From contig CM031600.1 of NCBI GenBank assembly GCA_018398815.1, forward strand, positions 48,942,045 to 49,006,044: DNA of 64,000 nt, written 5' to 3'. Within the stretch, counting starts at the first letter, position 1, and each line of letters begins with the position of its first letter. The position numbers were made by a program, and so were the translations under genes. The stretch is from Conus ventricosus (Eukaryota; Mollusca; Gastropoda; Neogastropoda; Conidae). The notes under the pieces are model-generated. The model saw only the letters and a program-made list of their open reading frames with translations. It had not been told where the DNA came from and ran no database searches. Below, in pieces: positions 11,085 through 24,363 of this stretch.

Positions 11085-13346
11085 TTTTTGAACCCCTTGG
11101 GCTGATGGAGGCGATGGCGCGCCACTGGACTGACTGTGCACAGGGAAATATATCAAACTGCGAGAATCATGTTACTGACTTTGATCATCAAGCAAAAACT
11201 TTTTCTATCTTCAAAGATATTATTGGGCCTGTAATACGGCCAGCAAGCACCATTTAATGTCACAATAGTCTCCTAGGCAAAGCAGCTACTCCCCCCTTCC
11301 CACCATCTTCCAAACTCAAGAGCCCCACAGAAATTCTAAGAGTTTTCAATGCAAAATTGACACTATCCGTGTAAAAGCAAGATCTACTCCCCTGTAAATT
11401 CTTCTAAATGACAAGTTTACTGGGGACCTCTTTTGGCTGTTTTAGCCCTTTAAGTCAAGACAGGTCCAAAAAACTTTGTGTGCAATGCAGCCCTACATCA
11501 TTTGAACTGGATGCCATTTCCCACTAACTTCTCTCTCAGTGCATTGATGACGTTCTAACCCCCATCTTACCATGTTATCAATACCTCTTTGTCCACTGGT
11601 CTCGTTCCTGAAATCTTCCGGTCCGCGGGTACGTCCATTGATCAAGAAACCTTCTTTTAGATAAAAATTGTTTTGAAAAGATATCGATCTGTACAAATTT
11701 GTAAGTTTCATCAAAATTATTGGATAAGACGTTTTTTGGAACATATTCTAGAACAATCTCGAAAAGACCATCTTTTAAATCCTCCATCAGTCTGCTTACA
11801 GACAAGCGCCATAGTTGTGAGACAGCACTCCTCGTATAGCCAATGACCTCCTCTGCAGCTTGACGATTGGGAATGTTTCCTTATTAGCGATTGTTAGACC
11901 TCTCCGACATTTGACAACGATCGATCATAATATTTTGTTCTCACGGCCCAAACTCCTATGGGATTTCAAAAGACACAGCTCTCGACTGATTATCACTTAC
12001 GTTGACTGGAAGGAACTCAGACAGTGTGTGTACAGGGTAATACTCAGGGCCAGTTCACCTCTTAGGTACGGTGTCATCAGGGTTCTGTAACTGGGGCCCA
12101 GTTCTTTTTGTGCTGTATGCTAGTCCTGTGTTCTGACGTCATCCAGTGTCACGCCATGTCGCATGAAGCTTTGTTGCTGATGATACACACTTCATCATCG
12201 GCTCCCATTCCTGAATTGATCACGTGATTTCTCGAGACGCGGGCTGGCATTGCAGACCTTGAAGGACTGGAATTGACAACCAACAAACTACAAAAAAACG
12301 ACGACAAGACGGAACTCATGCATCGGACAAAACAGCCTAAACCAACCTTCTCTGCCTTCAATCAACTGTCCACTATCAATGGACGGTACTGTCTCTGTCT
12401 CCAACCTCGTCTGCGTCTAGGTCCCATTCTTGACCAATCCCTCACCTTTGAGAATAAAAGGGTTTCAAATATTTGCAAGGAAATTTGTGTCCTTATTTAA
12501 GACTAAGAAAAAATCAGCTCCGTACGGCACCTTCCTCTCTACAATGCTACAACAAAAACTCTCATTTGTGCATTTGTCACATCAAGAATAGATTACTGCA
12601 ACGCACTTTGCCGCCTTCCAAAAATACCTTATAAAAGATTACAGCGAATCCAAAAACATGCAGCCTGAGTCGTCTGTAGAGCGAGAAAATATGATCACAT
12701 TTTCGCCTCTACATCACTCTCTTCCACTGGCTTCTGTCCTCAAACCGTATCTCGTACAAAAATCTCAATCTCACTTTCTCTGGCTCCTTTGAAAATGGAC
12801 CTTCTTAACTCACAGATCTCCTTAAAATTACAATCCCCCCTCTCGAACAACTACGCTCCTGTGCTGACGACCGCCTCTACGAATGACTCGCTCAAGACTC
12901 TACTGGTGTGAAAGATCCTTTTCTTTTCAAACTCAGAGCGACGTGGAACAACTGCCAACTCTCTCGGACATTCAATTCTACCCCTTCTTTCCACTCTAAA
13001 CTTAAAACCCATCTCTGTTCTCATAGTTAATCAATGCAGTGGGGGGGGGGGGGGGGGGGGGGGGAGGGGAAAGGAGGGGGGGGGGGCAACTACTAGCTAG
13101 CTCCATACCTTCTGGGCCTGTTCAAATGTAGTGTATGTGTATGTTCCTTTCCCCATTACATGTATTTGTTGTATGCCTGAACGTTAAAGGATGAAGTTTT
13201 TGCAGTGATATCTTTGTAAAACAATAAGTGCATGTCACACTCGTAGGATATAGGATTTGTTTGTTTTCAAATCTTTGCACGACTGAAGAATTGTTAACCA
13301 GCACTTTTTTCCCCCCACTACTTCATAGTTCAGCAATATATATATT
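11085..13346 (+). mobile_element. Second, indel-rich copy of the CR1/L2-group LINE
   Basis: Collinear with 6,355-8,570. It keeps recognisable nucleotide blocks for the palm and C-terminal domain (for example MTTNKLQKNDDKTELM at 12,273-12,320), but the reading frame is lost every 20-60 bases. Includes the G-run at 13,041-13,086. Confidence 0.75.
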
Positions 13347-15234
13347 TGTGACATCCATCATAAGCTCGGTTTCATTGGTCATTAAGAAAAATGACGCAAT
13401 CGATACATGACGTCCATTCGCTCTGCGCTGGATTAATATTTCTATGTCCAAAACGACAAAACAATTGTTAGTTTTTGCTTTACGGCAGTACGTTATAATT
13501 TCAAGCGTTCCTGCAGACTTGCATTTGTATTAATAATAAAATGATTTACAATTGTAGGCACGGAAAACCGTCGTACTGACCAATCGCGACTGTCCATTCA
13601 GGTAGTGTCTCGGTCCGCCGCATGAGTGCGGTAGATAGTAACGGTTGAATCCTGCCATCCGGTGATGCCACCGGACGCGTGGAATTGGCTCCGAAGAAAA
13701 GTCCAATTATTTTGAAGAGCCAAGAACCTTTTGAAGATTTCAGTCCTAGGCCGGACTGCAGTGATACCACAGAGCATTCGACAACACCACAACTTTTTTT
13801 CGGGGAAAGCTGACGAGTCACATCGTCCGTGGTCGAGTCGAAAACTGTGGCTACAAGAAGTCTATGTGAGGTAAATGGATCGAAAATCATTTTTCGTATA
13901 GAGCAACAAAATCTAATCTATGTAGATCGCATTAAGGCACATTACCAGTTCAATAATATTATGTGGCGCGCGATCAATTTAATATGCTCTGAATTAAATA
14001 TTCCAGGTTTACCGTCAACACGTATGATTGATCGAAGAGCTGCCATTTTCATCTGTTTGCCTCGCATCAGATTCGTGTTGCCATGTACTAAACCATACTA
14101 GTAAAATCAATTTCAGCTCACCGTTGTATGCAACCTTATTTAGAGGTATGTGATATTTGTGTGGAATGCAGATTTATTAATTAAAGAAATCGTAAACGAG
14201 TTCAAGTTTATGAACGAAGCATTTTCGGGATCTAGTGATCTGTAAATATAAGATTGGACGCCCATTTGATTTAATCCATCAAGGATTAAATGTAATTGTA
14301 ATTTATCAAGCACTAAGCCTGGGCGAATAACTCAGTCAAGTCAGATTGGAATCTTCATGTATACTTTTCCTGTCTTGGTTTAACCGAGTTGTATCGTAAG
14401 CAATTTTTTGGAAGGAAATCAATTGAAATGAAACAGCAAGCTAGTGAGCAATTGTAAAGTGTTTCTAGAGCGTGTAGTGAGTGGAATAGTGATGTGCCAC
14501 TATAGTGCAAGATCCTAAGAAGACCATCGAAATCTTTGCAGTTTTTCTTTCGTATTTTCTACTTCCTTTGACGACCACCCAGTTCATCACTGCATCTTTA
14601 TTCTCCATCATCGTCACACATCTCTATTCTGCTGCAATCTCGTGAGAGGAACGTGCGGTGTGTCAACCTTATCGGAACCCGGAGGGTGGACTCTAAGCGT
14701 CAACGAAAACACCGCGAACGCCACAGCGTCCGTGAAGCGAGTGCAAATATATTCAAAAACACATCCTCCATACTCAAGCACGCTACGACACACCCGACAT
14801 TTTTTTTTTCTTGTATTTTTTTTTCTTGTGTAAACTAACTGCGTGTATTCTCCGTAGAAGATATATTTTTGTAGCACAAGCAACAGTTTATTTGTGCGAC
14901 TGCAAGAACAGGAGAGGAGAAGGACAGAGACTTTGTTGTTATTGTATAATGTGCCTGCTTTTATTTCTTGTGTGTGATTCATTTCATAGGAACAACGGAC
15001 ATCGACAGACAAAGCAACCATACGACATATTCACCGTCAGATCATTCATCATCTTTATTTTACTTTAATTAAATTCCAGTTGTTGGGAATCCAATGATTC
15101 AAACCTCTTGATTACATCAGAGGACTAAGAAAAGTGAAGGGTGTGGACGAAAGCGGGACTTTCCTACTACGGCTCGATCGTTCTTGCCTGAGCATTTCAC
15201 CATCATTTATGAATGGGTCAATAAAAACGTCACA
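13347..15234 (+). repeat. 5' LTR
   Basis: Begins TGTGACATCC and ends AAAACGTCACA, forming the inverted hexamer TGTGAC/GTCACA. Aligns along its length with 20,633-22,559. The LTR contains T-rich tracts near 14,800-14,830 and no convincing ORF. Confidence 0.85.
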
Positions 15235-15240
15235 TATTAT

Positions 15241-15259
15241 TTGGGGCTCGTCCGGGGAT
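15241..15259 (+). promoter_or_regulatory. Primer binding site (tRNA-Pro-like)
   Basis: TTGGGGCTCGTCCGGGGAT lies six bases after the 5' LTR. It differs only in G-run lengths from the proline-tRNA primer site well known from murine-leukaemia-type retroviruses. It is absent after the second LTR, which fixes the element's orientation. Confidence 0.75.
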
Positions 15260-16155
15260 CTTTCGATCTGAAAGTACCTGAGGTCAGTGATGCAGGCAAG
15301 GATTGTAGACCGCAACCTTCACTCTTTTTTTTCCAGTGGGAGGTTGGGGAGGTGTGCTCTATGATCTATTATATGTTTGACCCATCTAAATCATATAAAT
15401 AGAAAATTTAAATTTCATCATTTTTTTTGTTCAAAAATCATTTGTTTTCATTTCGTTAGTCGCGACGCTATTTGTTCATTATTTTTACCTAAACCTAGAA
15501 ATAGGCCCTCAACACAGAACAGAGAAAGTAACGACCTTGGCCAATTCCACGTCAATTTACCACGACATCATTTAAACTTCTTATTAATCTATTTCTATCT
15601 AGATCTGTTGAGAAGAAGATTTTTTTATTCAAGTTGCCAGGTGAGTGCAATCCTGAACTTTTACTGCATTGGAATTGCGCGCGCTGTTGTATTTGTGTCG
15701 GATTGGTACACAGTGATTAGAGTAAAGTATTGATACTCCTCTAAAGCGGCATTTACAACGTTCAGCTATTAACGCGGGAGCGACGTGCCACCACGGGCTA
15801 TTTTGCGGGCGCCGTATTTGTTTTTCGACGTAGATATGGTGATCATATTTTTCAGCACGTCCGTTCGTCAGTTAGTACGTTTCGTCCGAAGGCAGGAGTG
15901 TGCAAACCGTGGTATTGGTTTGTTGACGTGTTTTGAATACACGTGTTTGGGGTTTCGAGTGTATTATCCCCATTTTTACTACACAGGGGTGTGTAGTGTG
16001 TTTCCCGTCGGCTGGGGAAAGTTGTTTCCTTACACTCTTGTTTTGGAAGCGGTGTCATATTAATTAGGCACTAACGCGTGACGGTATATCGGTTTCCGCG
16101 TTATTGTTGTAACAGATAAATTTGTGTTAACCATCAGGACTTCCGTGTAGGCAAC
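15260..16155 (+). other. Untranslated leader of the Ty3/gypsy element
   Basis: About 0.9 kb between the primer site and the first gag-like ATG. No supported gene. Confidence 0.6.
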
Positions 16156-17090
16156 ATGCCGACAGAAAGTCCCGACGTCAGGCATCTGCCACTGACGAAG
16201 TCGGTCTCAAAAACAAATTCAGACTAGTGCGCAATTCCGACAATGGAAGCCGAGGCACAGAGCTAGGCCTAAAAGGAGCAGAACTCGCTCTTTTACATTA
16301 AAGAGGAAGGAAACGTGAGGAACGAGAAAAAAAACGAGAGAAGGAAGAAAGAATCGAGAAGAAAGAAAGGACGGAAAAAGAGAACGAGAAGAACGTGAGG
16401 CCGAGAGACAATTACCAGCTAGAGTTAGCTAAGAGTTAAAGCAGGAAGTCAGTGTGATGCTCAACCAAGTGCAAGCGCCCAAATCCATTCTTCAGACTGG
16501 AAGGGGTGTCGGGCTAAGGGTCAAGTACCCTATTACTAGAAGACAACTGACACCTTGGTCATATTTGACTAAGTTTGAAAAGGGGCAGTCATTAATGGAT
16601 GGAAAGGAGGAGGAATGGGTGCCAGGTTTAGCTCCATTACCTCAAGGCAGAGCTAGGGAAGCGTAATGTAAAACTACCCGCGCCCCCAGAGTCGCGACTA
16701 TAACTCACACCAGGCACTTTTGCATAGAGTATCAACTGATGCTTGGTCTTACCAGACAGAAGTATCGTACAGCAAGCACGCACAGAAGCACTGATACGTC
16801 ATTGTCACTATATGGGATCGTTGTCTATTGGCTAGAGAGGTGGTTGAATTGTCCAACAGACAGAAAAGGATATAAAAAAATGTTAACCAGAGAAGTTTCT
16901 GGAAGCATGCCAATTGATACAGGCGAGATTTGTCAGGGAGGAGAGATCCACAGACTGGAAAGGAAGCTGTTGCAGCCAGCAGAAATCTATTATTGACCAG
17001 ACGGACGTTGTGAAGGAGTATCGTGAGAGTAAACCTGAGGCATCTAGGTGATTGTCATGGGAGTGATAACAGAGACCACACAAGAAGCTC
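16156..17090 (+). pseudogene. gag: gag-like polyprotein, frameshifted
   Basis: First in-frame ATG at 16,156 (MPTESPDVRHLPLTKSVS), followed by a charged Arg/Glu/Lys region (16,300-16,400). A capsid-like segment follows with PWSYLTKFEKGQ (16,555-16,590), EEEWVPGLAPLPQGRAREA and MLTREVSG, whose pattern (YLTKFE...WVPGLAPLLQGKAREAY) is that of Ty3/gypsy gag. It ends before the protease. No clear zinc knuckle was found. Several frame breaks. Confidence 0.65.
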
Positions 17091-17289
17091 GGAAGGAGGA
17101 TAAACCAAGGGGATCAGTAACCTGACAGGGGAGGGGCAACGACAGGAGAAATATCGCTTCCAGATAAAATGTACCGATGTGAGGACCACATCACCAGAGG
17201 GATTGACACAAAGAGAAATGACCCAGCGATGTGCACTACGACAGCGGCTGGCCCAATGTCACCTAAACGATGACAACAGTTTTGTGATA

Positions 17290-17600
17290 GTTGTAAAGGG
17301 ATCGAGTTCAATCCCTATTGCACGTTAGAAGTCGAAGAGAAACCCGGTGGATGCTGTTAGAGATACAGGCCTCCATGACGTCGTGAGGACAGCCATAGTT
17401 CAGAACATTGTTACACAGGTCAGAAAAAATGAGTAGCACGGGCATCGTCATCAAGTCAAACAGAATCTTCCTGTGGCGAGTGTAACATATGGAGACTCCT
17501 AACATTTCAGACAAACTGAATACTTTTATGGAAAACCCGTTTGCCCCGTATTGATGGGAATACCGCAAGCAAGAAAGAGGAGGGATCATTAATGTACCGT
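17290..17600 (+). pseudogene. Retroviral-type aspartic protease remnant
   Basis: The active-site triplet is visible as AVRDTG (Asp-Thr-Gly at 17,362-17,370), followed after a frameshift by a KPVCPVLMGIPQARK segment matching the C-terminal flap/alpha region of gypsy proteases. It lies between gag and integrase, which is where a protease is expected. Confidence 0.55.
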
Positions 17601-17739
17601 TATCCCCATCCAAGCGGCAGCATTCCGGCAAGCAGGTGAAAACCGCTCAAGATCAAAGAAGCAACCGCAGCATTGTCTCACCTGCAGAGTTGAAGGAAGA
17701 AACAGATAAAAACCCATCACTCAAGCAAGTTGTTTGTGA

Positions 17740-18950
17740 TTGGCCCCGTAAACCCAGACAACGCAACGACCAGCAAAACTGGTGTTGAAACCTTGTTAAT
17801 GATCAAGAAGGGAATACTATATAGGAAGGTGCGTACACCAACGACGCAGCATACCCAAGTTGTGGTACCCAGGGAAACTGAATCTAACGTACTACCAGTA
17901 GCACATGACACACCTATGTCTGTGGACCCCTCGTGTAAGGCGTACGAAAGAGCGTCTGCTACATGATTTCTTATTGGCCAGAGTGAAGGTGACGTCAAAA
18001 GATATGTGCGTCATGCGATACGAGTCAGAGATGTTCGGCAGAAACAGATATTAGGAAAGCGCCAGTTCAAGAGCGCTGATCGAAATGAATACCGTTCCCA
18101 TCGTGTTGGGGCATGACATCATCGGACCCATCAACCCCATGTCATCATCAGGTAGAGAATACAATCTCACCGTCATCGATTATGCAACGCGCTACGCAGA
18201 GGCAACAGCACTCCGTAACATCAACACAGAAGCAGTGGCTGAACTTTGTGGAAATCGGACGCGAGTTGGCAATACCAACTACGAATACTCAACGGACAGA
18301 GGTAGTCAATTTCATTTCTGGTACGATGCAAGAGGTCAACAGACTCTTTGAACATCAAAGGTATTCACCACAACGCCCATACGCACACTCCAGACCACGG
18401 ACTCTGTGGAAAGATTTAATGGCACGTTGAATGTCATGTTGAAGAAACTTTGTTTGGATCAACCCAAAGAATGGGACAGATTTCTTCTGCAGTGTTGTTT
18501 CGCTTACAGAGAAGCACACAAGAATCACTCAAGTTCTCACCATTTGGAACAATTATTATGGAACCCGTGCTGACCAATGCAAGTCCTAAAACAAGAACTA
18601 TGGAGCAGACGAGGAGCGAGACAGACGTTCAGAACAACGCGGAATATGTCATCGATCTGAAGGGTTGGATCGAAGAAACCTGCAAGATAGCGCGGGGGGT
18701 GACAATCCTGGGACAAGCTGCCGGATACAAGCGAAGCACTACAACAGGAAAAGAAGATGAGACATCTCATTCCTGGGAACAATAGTATTAGTGCTACTTC
18801 CACAGAAACATAACAAGCTCCGTTAACATGGGAAAGGACCGTACAACCAATTGTCCAGAAGAGTCAATCCAGTTGATTACAAAGATTGAGATCAACGGCA
18901 AAAGAAGACATAACGACCTCAATCTCCTCAAAAGAGTACTTTGAAAGAGA
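17740..18950 (+). pseudogene. pol: Ty3/gypsy integrase, frameshifted, located upstream of RT
   Basis: Readable in order: KKGILYRKVRTPTTQH and VVVPRE (start of the integrase N-domain; its HHCC ligands are degenerate), then GHDIIGPINPMSSSG with the first catalytic Asp near 18,113-18,118. LTVIDYATRYAEATALRNIN follows, then STDRGSQFHF with the second Asp near 18,295, and SVERFNGTLN with the catalytic Glu near 18,405. The tail has AYREAHK and a C-terminal segment ending near the KRHNDLNLLKR region at 18,905-18,935. At least five frameshifts. Confidence 0.8.
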
Positions 18951-19229
18951 AGGATTGAAACAACAGGAGTCCGTCGCAGTTGTCATGCAGGAGAAGGATC
19001 ATGAAGAGTATCTGACTGACCATATACCACACTCATACCTTGAAAGAGAAACCGAGGACTCCGCAAGGGCGTATATGGACCACAGCAATCCAGGACCCGA
19101 GGACAGAGCTGGAAAAACATTGTTCGTCGTCATGACGAAATCACACCGATTTGCCAGGCAAAACCAATCAAGTTACCTGCGAATGGGAGACGGCATCACA
19201 ATCACCAGTGAAGGTACCTCATACCCGGT

Positions 19230-20480
19230 GCCGACACTCTCAACTAGAAACGGTGAAAAAGAGGTTGATCCAAATGCGCTAGCCATGGGAGTGATAGAAC
19301 CACCATATCACCATACAATGCGCCCAGTGTATTAGTTAAGGAAGAAAGACTCGACAGTCAGGTTCTGTACGACTACAGGAACTGAATCACATGTACGACT
19401 TCGAACGCAGAGCCACTACCAGACATCGGGGAACATCTTTGCAAGATAGGAAAAGCGAAATACTTTCACAAAATTGATCTGTCAAAGGGGTTCTGGCAGA
19501 ATTCAAATGAACGAAAAAGACAAGTCCAAAGACAGCTTTCAGTACCCCCAAGGACAGTAATCAGAGGAGACGTAGCTCTTTGGCATGAGGAACGAAAGAG
19601 CCTGTTCACAAGATGATGAGAAATTATTGAGATGACATAAAATCAAAAGATGTCCACTAACTTTATTGATGAATGTTCTAATCGGCTTCTGAGAATTGGG
19701 GAGGAACATGTTGAGGCAATCAAAGCCGTACTTAAGAGACTGGCAAGGGGCAGGCTCACTGCGAAACCATCCAAATGCTTTTTTTGGATTCCATGAAATA
19801 CCATTCTTAGGACATCAGGTGGACGAGGTCAGGTCAGGCCAGAGGCGGACAAGCTAGAAAAGCTTGAGAAGGGCGAAAGACCGAAGACCAAGAAAGAGTC
19901 TCCGGTCATTCCCTGGGTTGGCAGGCACTAATACGGAAATTGGGTGCCGATCTTCGGCCTGATTACTGTTCCATTGACAGAATCTGACAAAGAACGACGT
20001 CCCCGAGAAGATTGTATGTCGGAGCCTGTGACAAATCCATGAGGACGCTGAAGAACAAACTCGTCAGCGCACCTATCATGCGATTGCCAGACCGGGAAAA
20101 CCCTAATGTGCAACGCACAGCGCCCACGATCAGGACTGGAGCAGTTCTTCTTCAGAGCATGACGGAATGCCTACGCCATGGCTTACGGCCAGTAAAACAA
20201 GCTACACAAGCCCGAAAGGAACTACGCCACTGTGGAGAAAGAATGCTTGGCAGTTGTGTTGGGCAGTCAAAAAGTTTGAGCCGTATCTCTACGGTACGAA
20301 CTTTAACTAGAAACAGATCATCACCTTTGCCATGTCTAAAAAAAACAAGACTGCAAACGGCCGCCTGTACGTTGGGCAATACTCCTGCAAGATCATGATT
20401 TCACAATCAGAGTCAATCCCCTGGAAAAGATAATGGGGTGCAGACTAACTGAGCAGAAGACAGTCGTTGAAGAGTAAGCC
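19230..20480 (+). pseudogene. pol: Ty3/gypsy reverse transcriptase and RNase H, frameshifted
   Basis: Follows the integrase. Readable pieces: SPYNAPSVLVKEERLDSQV, EPLPDIGEHL and YFHKIDLSKGFWQ (palm block), then a broken YxDD region with NVLIGF, and NPNAFFGFHEIPFLGHQVD. Further on are the ESDKERRPREDC linker and an RNase H-like region with a broken TDAS block, NYATVEKECLAVVLG and a damaged TDHH. Typical Ty3/gypsy RT-RH sequence but in many frames. The 3' end lies ~150 bp before the second LTR; TCGGGGGT just before the LTR may be the remnant of the polypurine tract. Confidence 0.8.
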
Positions 20481-20632
20481 CACTCTGGAAACCTGCAAAA
20501 TGTCTATATAGTTGAGAAATGCAAAAGAGTTGTGCATCATTTGATTGTTTAATCCAGTATTGACTATTAATGGACTGTCCACCTATTCTTATGTTTTGCT
20601 TAAATAGGATTTTTCGCTAAGTCGGGGGTATT

Positions 20633-22559
20633 TGTGACATTCATTCCATAAGCTCGGTTCAAGTTCATTAGAAAATGACGCAGATCCGATACATGACGTC
20701 TATTCGCTCTGCCTGGGGTTAAAGATTTTCTTTTTCTATGTCCAAACGACAAAACAATTGACTAGTTTTTGCTTTACGGCAGTACGTTTAAAATTTCACG
20801 CGTCATGCAGACTTGCATTTGTATTAAAATAAAATTGATTTACAATTGTAGGGGCATCGAAAACCGTCGTCACCTGACCATTCGAGCGACTGTCCCCAAT
20901 TGTCAGTAGGTCTCTGTCCGCCATGTGCGGAAGATAGTCACGGCTTGAATCCGCGTCTATCTTTGATCAGCCCGGACGTCGTGGAATGGGTCCCGTAGAA
21001 AAAGGTGCCACTTATTTGAAGAGCAAGAACCTTTTGAAAAGGTATCAGTCATAGGCCGGACTGAAGGAACCACAGAGCATTCGACAACAACCCACCTTTT
21101 TTCGGGGAAAGCTTAACGAGTCTTCATCGTTTCCGTGTCGAGTCGAAAACTGATTGGCTACAAGAAGTATATGTTGAGGTACAATGGATCGAAGATCATT
21201 TTTTGCGTATAGAGCAACAAAATCTATTTCAAATGTAATCGCATTAAGGCACATTTACCAGTTCAATAATATTTTGTGCGTGGCGATCATTAATATGCAA
21301 CTGAATTAAATATTCCAGGTTTACCGGACAAGCACGTATGATTGATCGAGAGCTAGCCATTTATCATCTGTTTGCTCTCATCATCATATCGTGTTTGCCA
21401 TGTACTAATCCATCTATGTACATTACAATTTCAGCTCACCGATGTATGCAACCATATTTAGAGATGTGATATTTGTGGTGAATGCAGATTATTATTTAAA
21501 GAATCGTCAACGAGTTCAAGTTAGAAACGAAGCATTTTCGTGGATCAAGTGCTCTGTATCTAAGAAGACGAATTGACGCCATTTGATTTAATCCATTCAA
21601 AGATTAAATGTAATTGTAATTTATCCCCCACTAAGCCTTGGCGAATAACTCTGTCAAGGCCGATTGGAATATTCATGTATACTTCCTTCTTTGTTAACGA
21701 GTTGTACCGTAAAAGCAATTTTTGAAGGAAATACAATTGTAAATGATAGAGCAAGCTAGTGCAATTGTAAAAGTGTGTCTAGAGCGGTAGTGAGTGGGAA
21801 ATAGTGATGTGCACTATAGTGCAAGATCGAAGACAATCGTTATCCTTGCAGCGGTTTTTCTTTCGTACTTTCTTCTTCCTTTGACGGACCACACCAGTTT
21901 CATCACTACTGCATCTTTATTCTCCATCTTCGTCACTACATCTCTATTCTGATGCTGCATTCTTCGGAGAGAAACGTGCTGGTGTGTCAACTAATCGAAC
22001 CGGAGGTGGACTCTAAGCGTCAAACCGAACTTCCGGAACGCCACAGACCGGTGAAGCCTATGCAAATTATTCAAACACATCCCGCCATTACTCAAGCACG
22101 CTACGACACACTCAGGACATTTTTTTTTTTCCTTCTTATTTTTTTTTTCTTGTGTTAAACATATTCTGGCGTGTATTCTCCGGAAGATTATATTTTTGTA
22201 GCACCAGGCGAACATTATTTGTGCTAACTGCCAAGAAAGCGAGAGGAGAAGGACAGAGACTTTTTTGTTGTTATTAGTATATGTGCATGAATATTTTCTT
22301 TCGTGTGTATTCATTTCTAGGGAACAAACGGACATCGACATACAAAGCAACCATACGACATATTCACCGCAGATCATCATCATCATTATTTATACTTAAT
22401 TTAATTCAGTTTTTGGATCAAAGATCAAACCTCATGATTACATCTGTGGAAAGAAAGTGAAGGGTGAGGACGAAAGCTTGACTTTCCTACTACGGTCTAT
22501 CGTTCTTGCCTGAGCATTCAACCATCATTTATGAATGGGGTCTTATTAAAAACGTCACA
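20633..22559 (+). repeat. 3' LTR
   Basis: Starts TGTGACATTCATTCC and ends AACGTCACA. Collinear with the 5' LTR but with many small indels, so divergence between the LTRs cannot be used to date the insertion without re-polishing. Confidence 0.85.
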
Positions 22560-22560
22560 A

Positions 22561-22637
<77 letters not shown>
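22561..22637. repeat. (AT)n microsatellite
   Basis: AT/ATAA run abutting the end of the 3' LTR. Confidence 0.95.
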
Positions 22638-22640
<3 letters not shown>

Positions 22641-22689
22641 TATATCAATTCAGTATTCAAATGTATTCGATTTTTCAGTATTCAAATGT

Positions 22690-23340
22690 ATTCGATTTTG
22701 GCTAAAACTAACTCGAATGGATGACAAGACTACCGCGCAAAGCCTGTACGATGCTGTTCGATTTAGATCCACATGATAAAAGAAGTTGGGCTTCAATATC
22801 CGTTGTAAGTTGTGTATGATTGGATATGGCTTTCTTTGGACAAATCAAGGTGTAGAAGAAATAAATGCTGTCTTACATGATTTCAAGGAAAGATCGATTT
22901 TATGTAGGTGGCAAGAATTGGGATAGATGTAGTGTGTACAGAATGTTTTTTACGGTTCCTAATGTGAAAACTCATCTGTAACTAAATTTAGATAGACATT
23001 GAAAATTATGTTGACAAGGTTCAAACTTGGCGTCTCAGAAATGCTGGCCTTTGCTACCAATATTGATATCCATAATGACAATGATTTAATTTGCCCACTG
23101 TGTAAAAACAGTAAAGAGGAGAGCGTCCATTTTGTTTTATGTTGCCCAGCACTAAATTGCTTAAGACACATTCCTGCAAAATTTCTTAAGTTTCCAAACT
23201 GTTTCGACTAAGTTTACTTTGGCATGTAAACACGAAAGAACCATCAGAAATCTATTCATTTTCTTGCGCCAAGTTGCTCTCTCGTAAAACGTCATGTTTA
23301 ACCTTATAATTTGTATATATGAAAAAGACATTGTGTGAAA
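22690..23340 (+). mobile_element. LINE 3' tail with C-terminal zinc-knuckle
   Basis: A plus-strand frame at about 22,999-23,211 gives MLTRFKLGVSEM followed by CPLCKNSKEESVHFVLCCP. This is the CPxC...HFxxxCP motif that ends many non-LTR retrotransposon reverse transcriptases. Preceded by weaker coding pieces from ~22,700. Only the last ~150 codons are present. Confidence 0.6.
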
Positions 23341-23396
23341 TAATTGTTCAACTGCTCCCCATCATGAGGGGCAATTGCCTACATATGATTAAAACA

Positions 23397-24041
23397 TGTC
23401 TCTCTCTCTCACTCTCTCTCTCTCTCTTTTTCTCTCTCAACCAGTGACTACATCCAGTCGGGGAAAGGGGGGGGGGGGGGGGGGGGGGGGTGGGGGTTGT
23501 TGGAGAACTACCTGTACACACGGTCCTTGAAAGGTGAATGCAGCGTCCTTTGCTGACCATCACAGCGCCATTATAGACTGGACACAGATGATGATGAATA
23601 AAGACTTTTCAGCAACCAGACACAGTTGGCAGGGTCATCTACAGGAGGAGAAAAACAGACCACGAATACACTTCAAGAGCACTTGCTATTACCGTGCTGT
23701 CATGCCAACAAGCAGACACCCCCTTCCCCTCCCTCTCACTCTCCCCCTCCCTCCCATCATTTCTCCTCTGCCTGTCTCTCGTACACATCCAGTTTCACTC
23801 TTTCCCTTAGATTGTGAACCTAAAAAAAATAAGCCAGCGAAGTCGCGACTAGAAACGGCAGCCTAAAAACGCCACTGGCTAAACCGTAGATCTCTGAACG
23901 GGCTTTTATGTTCATAAAAAGGCAATTAATCTTGTCACACGTGGAACGGGTTGTTTGGACTGTTGAAGAGGGTCTGGGAGTTTTGAGAACGCGTCGAAAA
24001 GTTAACGATTGTGTTTATCATCGAGTTCCGCCCACCCATCA

Positions 24042-24100
<59 letters not shown>

Positions 24101-24266
24101 CACACACACACACACACATGCAGAGGGACGACAGGCAGACAGACAGACAGACAGAGAGAACCACACACACAACACCGCACACGACACATACACACACACG
24201 CACGCACGCACGCACACACACATGCAGACAGACAGACAGGCAGAGAGAAGAGAAGCGCACATAAAG

Positions 24267-24316
<50 letters not shown>

Positions 24317-24331
24317 CACACACACCACGCA

Positions 24332-24363
<32 letters not shown>

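Larger units (their letters stand above)
13347..22559 (+). mobile_element. Ty3/gypsy LTR retrotransposon with INT upstream of RT (Gmr1-like), decayed
   Basis: Two direct LTRs of ~1.9 kb (13,347-15,234 and 20,633-22,559), each bounded by TGTGAC...GTCACA, enclose ~5.4 kb. The internal region reads, in order, primer binding site, gag, protease, integrase, reverse transcriptase and RNase H, all on the plus strand. The RT and integrase sequences are Ty3/gypsy in type, but the domain order is that of Ty1/copia. That combination is known for the Gmr1 group. The element sits in an AT-rich microsatellite, so its target duplication cannot be read. All domains contain frameshifts. Confidence 0.85.

Noticed and set aside
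17114..17998. Minus-strand frames in the gag-protease-integrase region
   Set aside because: Shadow frames opposite a recognisable plus-strand Ty3/gypsy polyprotein.
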